From Zymoseptoria tritici IPO323 (taxonomy: Eukaryota; Ascomycota; Dothideomycetes; Mycosphaerellales; Mycosphaerellaceae), in assembly GCF_000219625.1 (NCBI RefSeq), contig NC_018217.1, positions 2,356,001 to 2,420,000 on the forward strand: DNA of 64,000 nt. The letters run 5' to 3'. Shown piece by piece: positions 50,795 through 61,193 of this stretch. The position numbers and the translations under genes were made by a program. The stretch's first letter is position 1; each line of letters starts with the position of its first letter. A model generated the notes under the pieces. It was given only the letters and a program-made list of their open reading frames with translations, was not told the DNA's origin and did no database searches.

Positions 50795-52445
50795 TCACAA
50801 CCTCGCCCTGTCCACTTTCATAGACTTCTCCCAGTCCTCGATTGTCACATTTCGCTTCGAAGCCAGGCGTGCGGAGGTTGTCTTGTAAAGTCTCGGAACG
50901 TCGGCCTTTTCGGTCGGCAGGTTTTCAAGGACCATCGTGGCAACCGCCTTCGCGGAGAGGAAGATTTGAGGCATGCCGTGGCCCGTGAAACCGGCGCAGA
51001 TGTACTGGCCGGGCTTTTGAGGTACTTCGCCGACGCTGAAGTGGTGGCGTTGTTAGCGTTGCGGTCGTTGGCGGAGGTTGAGAGATACTATACTGTGGGA
51101 AGCCATCGCTTGAGTAGCCCATGACTGCGCGGTGGTCAGCAGTGGTCCGTGTGGTCATACAGGCTGTCAACTCACTGCCTGTCCAGATCTTATTGGTGTA
51201 CGCTCCACTCTGGTCAGAAGTCAGTAGGTAACCATTAGCAAACATGCGACTTGACATACATCTTCCCATCCGTTGAAGTGCCGCTGCATATACCCGTCAA
51301 AGTACTTCTTCGCCGGCTCGATCAACTTGCTGTCATCGGCGACGTCGTACCACTCGTTCAAGTGACGATAATAGTCCCGACGTCCACCTCCGACGATGAT
51401 ACTGCCATCAGTTCGAGGGATGAGGTAGTCGAATTCGTCCGGAGCAATCCTCATCACTTGGAGGCAGAGACGTTAGCACGGCGACCAGGGGGAGTACTGA
51501 TCAGTCGACTCACTGTAGCTATTGGAAAGCAACGGTGCGGGCTTCTTCGTCGGCACGATGTGACAACAGATTCCTCGAACCGGGACAATGGCTTGCTTGT
51601 ACTCGGGTAGTAGAGCAGAGGTGTACGCATTGCTGGCATATATGACCTTTGAAGCCTGGACAGAACCTCGCGGGGTGTTCACGGTCCACGCTCTCGGAGA
51701 TCCTGAACCAACGGACCGGACCACATTCTGTACGGGCGTATGTGTTTGCAAGTTTACTCCTTTCGACACCGCTTGAGAGAGCAGGTGAAGCACAAGCTTG
51801 TACGGCCACATGTGTGCAGTTGGGTATGTGAAGCAAGCCTTTGCTCCTTTCACGCCAGAAACCTGCTAGTTGTTAGTGAAAGCGCAGTTCCACAGCTGTA
51901 AATGTCAAACGTACACCTTCCGCCGTCTTCCCATCGCTGTAGAACACATTCTGTATCGTCGAGACATCAGCCGCGTTGAGACGGTCAAACCCATCCTTCA
52001 GCTCGCTGTGGGCCTGTTCGAACAAGCAGACATCAGCGGCCCTTGTCATGACAAAGTCACAGTCGACATTCTCCTTCTCGACCAACTTCTTGATCTCTCC
52101 AATTTGACGGGCTTCGAAAGCGGCCACTTCTTCTGCGGCTTCTCTACCGTAAATCTTCAAGGCATCCGCAGCCCTGTGGTATGGGTCCGGCTTGAGGTGA
52201 CCGCCGTTTCGTCCAGTGGCTCCGGAACATGCCTCTCTGGCTTCGAGAATCGCTATTGACAAAGGCTTCGATGCTCCTCTGCCCTGCTCGAGCAGATGAT
52301 AGGCTATTGAAGCTCCAGCATATCCAGCTCCAATGATGACAACGTCGACCTCGCTTGGCAGCTTCTCAGTTGTTCGATGATCGTCAAGCGGATGAGTCTC
52401 GCCTCGCCAGAAGGATGTAGTCGAATTGGCTACCGGGAAAGACAT
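50795..52445 (-). CDS. FAD-dependent oxidoreductase (DAO family), six exons
   Basis: Exons 52445-51915, 51862-51514, 51456-51260, 51209-51176, 51124-51094 and 51035-50795 give 460 residues. All junctions restore frame; intron branch sites such as GTGCTAAC are visible. The Rossmann FAD motif is VDVVIIGAGYAGASIAYHL (about 33-51), followed by EAREACSGATGRNGGHLKPD. Later: WTVNTPRGSVQASKVIYASNAY, FDYLIPRTDGSIIVGGGRRDYY, and a spliced block WTGIMGYSSDGFPHVGEVPQ then YICAGFTGHGMPQ that binds FAD near the substrate site. The family oxidises amino acids or amines (D-amino acid oxidase, glycine oxidase, sarcosine oxidase). The substrate is not evident. The neighbouring NMT1/THI5-like gene lies upstream on the same strand. 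Confidence 0.88.
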
Positions 52446-52890
52446 TTTTGAGGGCTGTGTTGGGCTTGTACTGTGTTAAAGATCGGCGTGGACTCAAGTC
52501 ATATCGACGGGTGAAAGTTGATGCGGTGCCCCGCTCGTACCTGCAAGGATGTGTCGACTCAAATCGCTGCCCTATCTCGGGTACTTGAGTCTGCGCTGAT
52601 GTCGTCAAGTCGGTCTACTGTGATCTTGCAAAATCGTCAGAAGATTCAGCGATGGCCCATGTCAGAATTTTTAAGGGAGCAGGGTAGATCAGCCAGTTTG
52701 TTGAACCACGACTTCAAGGATGAAAGAGCCGAGCATCCCTGATCCTCAACCATGTCGAGACCATGCCTTTCACTGATGCTTCCAATCTTGTTCCATAGTC
52801 GTTACTCGCACTGATGGCGAGCATGTTCCAGTATGCAGTTTACCGATGGAGCAACACAAGTCGTTCATGTAGTCTGCATCGCCGGGAGAG
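52446..52890. other. Intergenic between FAD oxidoreductase and NMT1-like gene
   Basis: 445 bp between two same-strand genes. Probable promoter of the oxidoreductase and 3' flank of the NMT1-like gene. No other feature seen. Confidence 0.4.
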
Positions 52891-53802
52891 TCATTGAGCG
52901 TACTCATTAGTGAAGAGGTCAATGTCGCTGACATCTCTGGGGCCATGGAGCAAGTTCTGCTTTTTGAGCCAAGTCAAGAAGTGCGTCCACTTGGCAGCGT
53001 CCATGTAGCCGAGTTTGTGGCCATCTGAGTAGTATTCGTTGATGCGGGACTGGCTTTGGAGCAGGAAATCCTTGGACCTTGAAGGGGTGACGACTCCGAG
53101 AAGAATGTCTGCCGCGTCATGGGGGTTGTCGATCGCGTGTTGGTATCCCTCGCGAGTCGCCACGACAAATGCAGCGAGGACATCGTCTGCAGGACTGGAA
53201 GCAGCATTTCGAGCAATGATAGGAGAGAAGCCGTACGGGATGTCGTAGTCCGCCAGGGTGAAGGTGTTCGTCTTGACACCCTCGGTCTCAGCTTCCATCC
53301 CTTCCCAAGGAAGGAAGATCCAGGTCGCGTCAAGCCGGCCCGCTTTGACAGCATCAAACATGCTGAGCTTGCCCTCGGAGCGCTCAATACGGACTTGCTT
53401 TCCATCGCCACCATCATGATCGACCATCGCCGCAACAATCGAGTCTTCATACCTCGCATTATAGCTGCCGTACGTCTTGCCCTCACCGAGCTCCCGCATG
53501 CTGTTCAGCTTAGTTCCGACGATGGCCGAAGCATCTTTCTGCAAAATAGCATATACGGCTTGAAGTCGGAGCTTGCCACTTTCGTTGTATGCGATGCAGG
53601 ATTCGGACGGGCAGATAGCCAGGTCGACTTCTCCTGCCTCTAGCTGTCTCGCTGGAGTCTTACTGTACTCGGCGTCTGGTGGGACGAGCTCGACGACCAA
53701 GTTGTGTTTTCGGTAGTAGCCTTTCGCTTGTGCGAGGTACAGACCACTGTGAATCGTGTTGGGTGTCCAGTCTAGAGCGATCCGCAAGGTCGTCGGCGCC
53801 AT
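52891..53802 (-). CDS. NMT1/THI5-like (SsuA/ThiY-type binding fold) protein
   Basis: Single exon of 303 residues; ATG at 53802 begins MAPTTLRIALDWTPNTIHSG, the classic start of the THI5/NMT1 fold. It continues LYLAQAKGYYRKHNLVVELV, ARQLEAGEVDLAICPSES and DATWIFLPWEGMEAE. The fold binds pyrimidine-type ligands. In yeast, Thi5 destroys itself to make the thiamine pyrimidine, using a Cys-rich CCCFC stretch and an active-site His. That Cys-rich stretch is absent here (only one Cys in the middle region), so this is more likely a relative used for binding or salvage of a pyrimidine, as in bacterial ThiY, than a true HMP synthase. Cytosolic; no signal peptide seen. Its co-oriented neighbour is an FAD oxidoreductase. 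Confidence 0.8.
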   Translation of the reverse strand: MAPTTLRIALDWTPNTIHSGLYLAQAKGYYRKHNLVVELVPPDAEYSKTPARQLEAGEVDLAICPSESCIAYNESGKLRLQAVYAILQKDASAIVGTKLNSMRELGEGKTYGSYNARYEDSIVAAMVDHDGGDGKQVRIERSEGKLSMFDAVKAGRLDATWIFLPWEGMEAETEGVKTNTFTLADYDIPYGFSPIIARNAASSPADDVLAAFVVATREGYQHAIDNPHDAADILLGVVTPSRSKDFLLQSQSRINEYYSDGHKLGYMDAAKWTHFLTWLKKQNLLHGPRDVSDIDLFTNEYAQ

Positions 53803-54225
53803 GTCTGCTCTTCTCACGGCGATGATCTAGGTGTCGTGTGTCTAGCAAGAAGAAGCTCACCCTCACGTCCACGGGTTGGATCTTGTTCATGACTAAGCGC
53901 TCGGAGATGGCTCCGCTACCGATTTGTCTTTCCCGCGGATCAGATCAGATCACGATCATCATGTCGTCTTGCACGTCGTGGCACAAAGTTGACATTCGCA
54001 GTGGAGGTCATCTCACCGTCCAGACAACATCATATTGTCATCTTTGATGATGAGTTGCAGCTGATCAAGAATTGAGTTTCGGTCGGATGCTTGACCAATT
54101 TCCATTGCCTGCAGTGGTGTGACAGTATCGGCTTGAATCCCGGTATCACTGGAGCATTGACATTGCGACCCCCTCGACGACTTCACTCCTTCTGTCTTTT
54201 CTGGGCTCACGCTCCTCACAAAATC
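53803..54225. other. Divergent promoter of the NMT1-like and arylsulfotransferase-like genes
   Basis: 423 bp. It includes GATCAGATCAGATCACGATC near 53937, a short palindromic and repeated GATC array, but I cannot tie it to a known regulator. Confidence 0.4.
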
Positions 54226-55887
54226 ATGCCAAAGTCGAGAAAGATGTTATCCAAATCGCAACTCCCTCTTTTCCTCCCTCTCCTCTCCACCTTCTCGAGC
54301 ACCTGCGCCGACATCATTCCAGCACACTCCATCGGCAACGCGACATGGCCATATCAAACATACAGGACCACAAATTTCACTCCCCCGTACCTCTCCATTT
54401 CTCGATCACCTGAAGCCCCTCCGGTCGACGAATGCGATGAATCTTCCGAAGCCTACCTCTTCTTCGCTCCTCTGGGCACTGCCTTTGAAAAGTCTCCTCT
54501 CATCATGTCCGATCGCACGGGCGACCTCGTCTGGAACGGTCCAAATGCCAGCACATTTGGATTTGGCGTGCAGGAGTATCAAGGAGAGAAAGTGCTCGTA
54601 GGCTGGACTGGCAGTTCATTCCCGGAACCCATCGGTCGAGGCAACGGTGCCGTGGCAATCTGGAACAAGAACTACGAACTCATCGCCAACGTGACCCTCC
54701 CTGGAGATTTCCTCGAACTGGCAGAGAACGCGACGTACCCATCCAACATCGATCTGCACGAGATTTTCATCACCGAAAAGGGCAGCATGATCGTCACGGC
54801 GAACAACGTGACGGCAGCCGACCTTTCCGAAATAGGTGGTTCTAGCGCGCATTGGATCGTCGAGGCCCAAGTCTACGAAATCGACATCGCGACCAATGAT
54901 GTCCTCTTCGAATGGAAGTCTCTTGACCACCTCGAAAAATTACCATTCGCCGCGTCCGTCTACCCTCTCGGCAGCGACGGCTTCGACGGCTCAAATCAGA
55001 CCCTAGCCTGGGGCTACTTCCACATCAACGCCGCATCACCCTACCTCGACGGCGGCTACCTCCTCTCCTCCCGCTACCTCGCCTCGGCCATCGCCCTCGA
55101 CTCCGAAGGCAAAGTCCTCTGGCGTCTAAGCGGCATCAACGGTAGCGACTTCACCCTCGGCGAAGGTGCCGACTTCCGCTACCAGCACGACATTCGTCTC
55201 GTGGAGACATCGGAAGACAATTCAATCCTCACTCTCCGCCTCTTTGACAACCACAACTCCCCCATTGAGAACAACACCACCCCGTCATCGGGCAAGCTGC
55301 TTTCCGTCGACCTCAAAAGCAACCACGTCACCCTCCTCCAACGCTTCCTCAACGAATCCGGTCCCGTCTACCCCACTGCGCAAGGTGCCTTTAACCCCAT
55401 GGAGAACGGAAATTACTTCAAAGGAAACGGCTTCATCCCTGTGTTGGAAGAGTTCTCCCCCACCGGAGAAATTCTCTCGACGATCCAATTCGGCGTGGCC
55501 AATACCATCCCTTCAGGAGGCTACGTCAGCGGCGCGAGAGGAACGCTCTCCTACCGTGGTTTCAAGCAGACGTGGGTTGGGTGTCCAACAACCAAGCCGA
55601 GCGTCGTGGCGGAGAAGTGGGATGAAGGTGAGGGTGTGAGGGTGTGGGTAAGCTGGAATGGGGCGACCGAGGTGGTTGGGTGGAGGATCTGGGGTGGGAA
55701 GGATGAGGGGAGTGTGGCGGTGATTGAGGAGGTGGAGAAGGTGGGTTTCGAGACAAAGGTGGAGGTGGAGAGTGTGGATGTGGGATATGTGAAGATTGAG
55801 GCTGTCTGGCGGGAGGGAGCGGAACAGAGTTGTGCTGGTGGCGGAGATGGGGTGTCAGACTTGGTCGTCGTGCAGAATGGCAGTTGA
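54226..55887 (+). CDS. Secreted arylsulfotransferase-like (ASST-type) protein
   Basis: Single exon of 553 residues from ATG 54226. A signal peptide is visible (LPLFLPLLSTFSSTCA, about 13-28). The body follows the fungal Arylsulfotran_2 type: YLFFAPLGTAFEKSPLIMSD, GDLVWNGP, LVGWTGS, NIDLHEIFITEKGSMIVTANNV (with the conserved HE), HWIVEAQVYEIDI, then YFHINAASPYLDGGYLLSSRYLASAIALDSEGKVLWRLSG and DFRYQHDIRL. A six-bladed propeller is expected. Many N-x-S/T sites fit secretion. Bacterial ASST moves sulfate between phenols; whether this fungal branch has that activity is not known. The last 120 residues are Val/Glu rich and less conserved. Confidence 0.85.
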   Translation: MPKSRKMLSKSQLPLFLPLLSTFSSTCADIIPAHSIGNATWPYQTYRTTNFTPPYLSISRSPEAPPVDECDESSEAYLFFAPLGTAFEKSPLIMSDRTGDLVWNGPNASTFGFGVQEYQGEKVLVGWTGSSFPEPIGRGNGAVAIWNKNYELIANVTLPGDFLELAENATYPSNIDLHEIFITEKGSMIVTANNVTAADLSEIGGSSAHWIVEAQVYEIDIATNDVLFEWKSLDHLEKLPFAASVYPLGSDGFDGSNQTLAWGYFHINAASPYLDGGYLLSSRYLASAIALDSEGKVLWRLSGINGSDFTLGEGADFRYQHDIRLVETSEDNSILTLRLFDNHNSPIENNTTPSSGKLLSVDLKSNHVTLLQRFLNESGPVYPTAQGAFNPMENGNYFKGNGFIPVLEEFSPTGEILSTIQFGVANTIPSGGYVSGARGTLSYRGFKQTWVGCPTTKPSVVAEKWDEGEGVRVWVSWNGATEVVGWRIWGGKDEGSVAVIEEVEKVGFETKVEVESVDVGYVKIEAVWREGAEQSCAGGGDGVSDLVVVQNGS

Positions 55888-56035
55888 GTAGCGTGATGGG
55901 AGGGCAAAATTTCATGTTAATGTTTTATTGTAATCACAGGCAGCATTCATGACTGAAGAGCGAGTCGTGTTCACACTGAACTCTATCACAATCTCGTCTT
56001 TGACTACCCGCCTCTCTGGCTCCATTCTCAGGACC

Positions 56036-56803
56036 TCACCTTCCTCCCGTCCCAAACAAACGATCCCCGACATCGCCGAGTCCAGGCTTGATCATCCCCC
56101 GCTCATCCATCTCGGCATCAACACCTCCCACCCAAAATTCCACCCCATCCTTCCCTGCCTCCCCAGCGGTCCTCAACCCTTCCTCAGTCGCCAGCACGGA
56201 GATTGCAATAATCCGCTTAACGCCCCATTCCTTCAAGGTCTCGATCGCCGCGCAGACCGTCTGGCCAGTAGCGATGATAGGGTCCACAATGATCGCCAAC
56301 TCGGAGGGTCCAGCGGACGAGCTTGAGGTAGCGGATGAAGTAGTGGAGGAAGAGTGGTAAGGGAGGTTGTTGTAATACTCCACGGGTTGCAGGGTGGACT
56401 TTTCCCGGTAGAGACCTAGATGGTGGACGGGCACGGGTTGAGGGAGGAGGGATTGTAGCGCGGACACCATGGAGAGGCCGGAGCGCAGGATGGGGACGAG
56501 GGAGATGGAGGTTGGGATGGAGTGGGTTGGGTAGGAGTAGCCCAGAGGGGATTTGTCCTGCGATGGAGGGTTAGAATTGATGTTTTGGAGACCACGACTT
56601 CATGTGTATATATATATTGGACTTACGGTGCCGGACTCTTGCACTTCCAGACTGGTGGCTAGAGCTTCGCTGCCGACTATGGTGGCGATCTCATGGATGA
56701 GGGACTCGACGAGTTTTGCATTCGTGGAGGCTGATCGGAGGAGGGAGAGTTTCGCTCGAACACAGGGATGTGTGGAGACGTGGACGTTGGAGGGAGTGGA
56801 CAT
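56036..56803 (-). CDS. FUR1: Uracil phosphoribosyltransferase
   Basis: Exons 56803-56627 and 56557-56036 with a 69-nt GTAAGT...CAG intron, phase 0, give 232 residues. The N-terminus NVHVSTHPCVRAKLSLLRSA matches the conserved H-P-x-x-x-x-K-L...LR motif. The spliced block contains SISLVPILRSGLSMVSALQSLLP (UPRT subunit core). The PRPP loop is AIIVDPIIATGQTVCAAIETL, equal to DPMLATGGT in most members. The enzyme converts uracil and PRPP to UMP in pyrimidine salvage and is the basis of 5-fluorouracil sensitivity. A Ser/Thr-rich insert (about 120-132) before the PRPP loop is unusual. The near-terminal WVGGVDAEMDERGMIKPGLGDVGDRLFGT is typical. Confidence 0.92.
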
Positions 56804-56990
56804 GATGGTCGTGGTGGTCAAGTGTGATGAGGCGATGATGTTGATGAGAAGGGAAGCCAGTGTGAATGGGAAGTTTTGTACACTTTGCTTGCTTGCTATC
56901 GATTTGATCGCAATGTTTTAGATAGCTGCGAGTGGGGCATGGAGGTATCGGCGAGCACCGCCCGTAGAGACAAGCTTTGCGTATCATCTT

Positions 56991-57266
56991 TTAGCGTTGT
57001 TCTTCGTCTTTTGCCGACTTTCCTTTCTCTTTCCTACATCGACGTGCCCACGGTCCGGAGCTTTTGAAGTCGATTGACCAGGTGGGAGTGGATATGGACA
57101 TGCCCTCGCAGACGATGGATAAGGTGTCTTGGGTAGACACGCCGCGTTTTCGTGGGATGTCGCGGTAGAGCTTGTAGGTGATGACCGGACCGACTTGGTA
57201 TTGTGGCCATCCTCCGACTTCGCATTGTCGCCGGCGCTTGTCCATCTCGAACTTGGAGTAGGACAT
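56991..57266 (-). CDS. Small orphan protein (91 residues)
   Basis: ATG at 57266; a TATATAC sequence lies about 75 bp upstream in the right orientation. The product, beginning MSYSKFEMDKRRRQCEVGGW and rich in Arg, Lys and Ser, has no recognised domain. It ends in KGKSAKDEEQR. Composition is compatible with a real gene, but this is the weakest coding call here. Confidence 0.35.
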   Translation of the reverse strand: MSYSKFEMDKRRRQCEVGGWPQYQVGPVITYKLYRDIPRKRGVSTQDTLSIVCEGMSISTPTWSIDFKSSGPWARRCRKEKGKSAKDEEQR

Positions 57267-58133
57267 GGTGTCTGGTATTGATCGTGGTGCAGTTAAGGAT
57301 ATGATTGTGATTGACGAGACTCACCCATCGGGCCTACAGCCCGGCATATATACATACTCTCCAACATCTCGACCTCATTGATCAGAGCTCAGGGTATGAC
57401 CTTCGGTATACCGTATAGGGCTGCTGTACTGCAAGTTGCTGGGCTGGACGCCTGATCGACTTGAGATAAAACAGACCTCACTCGACAACATTCATATTCA
57501 TGTTCGGGCCCGAAATTCCGGGGCCGATTGATGGAGGCGATGCCATTGCAATTGCGGGTGTTTTGCGCCTTGCTAGATGACGGATCCGGGTCTCTGGGTC
57601 TCTGATCAACTGCTTAAAATGTACAACCGCCGGTATCCCGACGATGCGCAGCCACGATTGTTCGTCCAGCTCGAAGAAAAGGCTCCGACACTTCGCCATT
57701 GCTTACCTTCCAAGGTTGGTACCTTGTGGTCCTCTCGACTTCGGCTCATCGCTATCGTCCCGTGCCGAGGAACCCTTGCATGCTTGCACCTCCCGCGATG
57801 AGACTATGAGACTTACCTTCCGACTTCCTTTCCCCTTCGAGGTTGTAATCAATCGAAGGCGATGCTCGAAATTGCTTGCTACAATGCCTTCCTGTCAATT
57901 TCAACTTCCCTGTGAACATGAAGACGTCCAGCGCCAAGCCATGTCCCCAATATGAAGTGGACGCGACTCAGAGACTCGACGGGAGATCGCCCAGCGCTCG
58001 AGCACGTACCCCAGATCGCATCCCTGAAAAAATTCACAACTCCCCGGTCGCCCACTGTTGGGGGTCCAACAAGTGGCCATATCGTGATTCAAGCGCGCGG
58101 GGTGTATATTTGCGATGAAGAGGAGAGCGAAGG
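57267..58133. other. Intergenic and FEX upstream region
   Basis: 870 bp with overlapping small frames; one from ATG 57952 runs past the FEX start in another frame and could act as an upstream ORF. No repeat seen. Confidence 0.4.
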
Positions 58134-59741
58134 ATGTATCCCGCTTCCAGCTCCAAGGCCTTCTCGCAACGTCCCGCTTTCGAAGATGTCCCGGACGTGC
58201 CGGCTCCTGAAGAGGTCCTCCCTCCAGATCAACAACAAGAACGTCGACTATCGACAAATACCACCACAAGCCGGCGAGACGAGACACGTTGTCTCAATCG
58301 ACCCTCGCGTCCAGCATCGGGAGTCAGCCAGGCTGCGTTGCTGAAGAACAAGTCAGCGAGCAGTACCCAACAACATCCATATTTCGCAGAAGACTTCGAA
58401 TTGGACGATCGGCCCCATCATGCATCACGCCCCTCCGAGTCGACGATAGCCAGGAACTTCAGCCGGAGACGGAGCAGCAACTCACGCGAACCGGAGATTG
58501 ATATTTCCGCCTTCCCACCACCGCCTACACAACCGCCTCGCCTTTCCACCAGCACTCGTCGATCGCAGAATCCCACCTGGGACAATGTCGACAAAAGTCC
58601 ACCTCGTTCTTCCTTGTTACCGCCCACCTCCCGCCTTCTCACCGAAATATACACAATCTCCTACCTCGTCTTCTTCTCCATCTTCGGGACCCTCGCCCGC
58701 CTCGGAACGCAATGGATCACCTTCTACCCAGGAGCACCCATCACCACGCCCGTGCTATGGGCCAACATGGCCGGCTCTCTCGTAATGGGCTTCCTCACCG
58801 AAGACATCAACATCTTCCTCACCCACCACACACGACACATCCCCATTCAAAACGGCGAAATCTCTCCCTCGGACCGCACCGAATTAATGAAGACCAAAAA
58901 GACCATCCCCCTCTACATCGGCCTCGCAACGGGTTTCTGCGGCTCCTACACCTCCTTCTCCTCCTTCGCCCGGGACATCTTCCTCGCGCTATCCAACGAC
59001 CTCCCCTCTCCCATCTCTCACCCTTACACCGGCGCCACACCCTCTCCCTCATCCACCAACTCCCGCCATCCAGGTTACTCGGTGGAATCCCTCCTCGCAG
59101 TCATCCTCTCCACCCTCGCACTTTCCGTCGCCGGCTTCCTCGTCGGAACCCACCTCGCCTCCGCCGTGCACCCCTACACCCCCTCCCTCGCACCTCGCAT
59201 CCTCAAGAAAATTCTCAACCCAACCATCCTCCTCCTCGGCTTCGGCTGCTGGATCGGCGCCGTACTCCTCTCCATCTTTCCACCCCACAACAAATGGAGA
59301 GGTGAAGTCCTCTTCGCCCTCGTCTTCGCTCCTCTCGGCTGTCTCCTCCGACACTACACTTCCCTCCTCATGAATCCCCTCGTCCCGACCTTCCCCCTCG
59401 GAACATTCACAGTCAATATCTTCGGCACGGCGGTGGAAGCGATGTGTTATTCCCTGCAACATGTCGGACTGGCGGGGAGTGGATTGGTGGGAGGTGGAGT
59501 GATAGGATGTCAGGTACTGCAAGGGGTGCAGGATGGGTTTTGTGGGTGTTTGACGACGGTCAGTACGTGGGTTGGAGAGCTGGTGGGGATGAAGAGGAGG
59601 CGGAGCGGGTATGTTTATGGGACGGTGAGTGTGGGTGTTGCGTTGGGATTGGTGGTGGTGATTATGGGGAGTGTGAGGTGGAGTGTTGGGTTTGAAGATG
59701 CCGTTTGCAGTACGGGGTATCCGAATAAGGTGCATGGATGA
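58134..59741 (+). CDS. FEX1: Fluoride export channel FEX (duplicated CrcB/Fluc)
   Basis: Single exon of 535 residues, ATG at 58134. About 170 hydrophilic residues come first; then two CrcB-type halves. Half one: YLVFFSIFGTLARLGTQW, VLWANMAGSLVMGFL, and GLATGFCGSYTSFSSFARD, with the G-x-x-T-S/T-F-S-x-F/Y signature that coordinates fluoride in Fluc channels. Half two: VLFALVFAPLGCLLRHYTSLLMN, LGTFTVNIFGTAVEAMCY and QGVQDGFCGCLTTVSTWVGE. The protein is the fused eukaryotic dimer in which one pore dominates. It sits in the plasma membrane and expels fluoride. The N-terminal hydrophilic region is longer than in yeast Fex1 (375 residues), so the true start could lie further in. Confidence 0.92.
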   Translation: MYPASSSKAFSQRPAFEDVPDVPAPEEVLPPDQQQERRLSTNTTTSRRDETRCLNRPSRPASGVSQAALLKNKSASSTQQHPYFAEDFELDDRPHHASRPSESTIARNFSRRRSSNSREPEIDISAFPPPPTQPPRLSTSTRRSQNPTWDNVDKSPPRSSLLPPTSRLLTEIYTISYLVFFSIFGTLARLGTQWITFYPGAPITTPVLWANMAGSLVMGFLTEDINIFLTHHTRHIPIQNGEISPSDRTELMKTKKTIPLYIGLATGFCGSYTSFSSFARDIFLALSNDLPSPISHPYTGATPSPSSTNSRHPGYSVESLLAVILSTLALSVAGFLVGTHLASAVHPYTPSLAPRILKKILNPTILLLGFGCWIGAVLLSIFPPHNKWRGEVLFALVFAPLGCLLRHYTSLLMNPLVPTFPLGTFTVNIFGTAVEAMCYSLQHVGLAGSGLVGGGVIGCQVLQGVQDGFCGCLTTVSTWVGELVGMKRRRSGYVYGTVSVGVALGLVVVIMGSVRWSVGFEDAVCSTGYPNKVHG

Positions 59742-59997
59742 TTGGGGGAGCAGGATTTACAGGACTGTGATTTTGGTTTGTGTGTGGCGATATATACCCC
59801 ATGTTTGCGGGTTTGGATGTTTTCCCTTGTATATATACTTGTTCCTGATAATGCTCTCATCACAGCGAAGCTACATACTGAGTCCTCGCCTTCCAGACGT
59901 CTACGACCAAATTGCCTGCTAACTCCTCGACCAGATTGGAGTCCTCCAGACCTTGCCGCCTCCCCTGTCCCGCCCTACGGCTACCTCTCCCTCCTAG

Positions 59998-61193
59998 TCA
60001 CGCCTTCTTACTCCTCGCAATCCACTCCTTGACAAGCTTCGTCGTCTTCTCGGGGTCCTCTTCAGGCAAATAATGTCCACACCCATCCCCAAACCCTTCA
60101 AACCTTACCTCCGTTCCCTCGGCAATCCAATCCTTCCACACCTTCTCCACATCATGCTACAATTCAATCAGTACTCCCTTCAACCACACCAGAAGTCGAC
60201 CACATCAAAACTCACCATCCTCCCCAAATTCCCCCTCGAATACAGCACCATCATCTCCGTCCCCACTTTCCTCCCCTCCCTCTGATCCTTCTCCTGCTCC
60301 TCCACATCCACCGTCGCGCCCGCCGCATAATCCCCACAACTCCCCGCAATACAATCCGGCGCACTGAACTGATGACAATAATGAGCGATGGCGTCGTTTT
60401 CTTTGAATTTCGCCGCGAAGGTGGGATTGGAGCCCTTTGCGCGGGCGATCATGTCTTTGCAGTAGATTCCGCCGCCGAGGGTTTCGATGAGGTAGGGAGC
60501 GGTGGGGATCGCGAGGAAGGGCCAGTGGGCGTAGGCTACCGATGCGGTGGGGGAGGAGAAGGAGCGCCATTGTTCTGAGGGGGTTGTTGTTAGTAGCGGG
60601 TCAGGGAGGAGGAGGAGGAGAGGTGGGTACCGGTCGTGGGCACGATGTCCATGAGGATCGCGGAGATGATGTTGTGGGAGGGGTCGTTGTCTACGAGGAG
60701 ACGGTGGCCGATACGGCCGCCGCGGTCGTGGCCGCACCAGATTATGGGCCGGGAGGAGTCGAAGACGGAGTGGAGGGCTTCGATCAAGAGCTTGCCGACA
60801 GTGCGCTTGTCGTTCTTTGGTGGGAGGGAGGAAAAGCCGTAGCCGGGAAGCTGGAAGCATTGTCAGAGTGCATCGGATTCCTTCGTGATGAAGGTATTTT
60901 ATAATTTGGTTGGTGGATAGTATTTACCTCGGGCACGAAAAGTGAGATTTCATCTTTCAGGTCGGCGACCATATGTCTCCACCTGGAGGATTAGATTGTC
61001 AGTCAATTGTTCGACAGGCTCGTAGCTTGGAAATGGAATACATATAGCTGGACTCGGGCCACCCATGAACCATACAGAGGATTGGCCCGGAACCTGTGTC
61101 ATGCGAGAAGCTCTTGACATTGCCGCCAGAGGAGATTTTGGTGTCGTTTTCCTTGAAGAAGGAGTGCAGCGACTTGAGGTTTTGATCGGCCAT
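59998..61193 (-). CDS. Alpha/beta hydrolase (epoxide hydrolase-like), five exons
   Basis: Exons 61193-61042, 60982-60928, 60850-60631, 60574-60216 and 60156-59998 give 314 residues; all joins restore frame. The oxyanion signature HGWPESSYMWRHMV occurs at about 43-56. The nucleophile elbow is IIWCGHDRGGRIGHRL, so Asp rather than Ser is at the nucleophile position, as in epoxide hydrolases and haloacid-type dehalogenases. The catalytic His is likely GDGCGHYLPEEDPEKTTKLV near the end. The cap domain lies in exon 4 (about 142-261) and lacks an obvious ring-opening Tyr pair that I can confirm. Substrate unknown. No signal peptide; probably cytosolic. Confidence 0.85.

Noticed and set aside
52891..53802. 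Calling the gene a THI5 HMP-P synthase
   Set aside because: The Cys-rich CCCFC stretch required for iron binding in Thi5 is not present.
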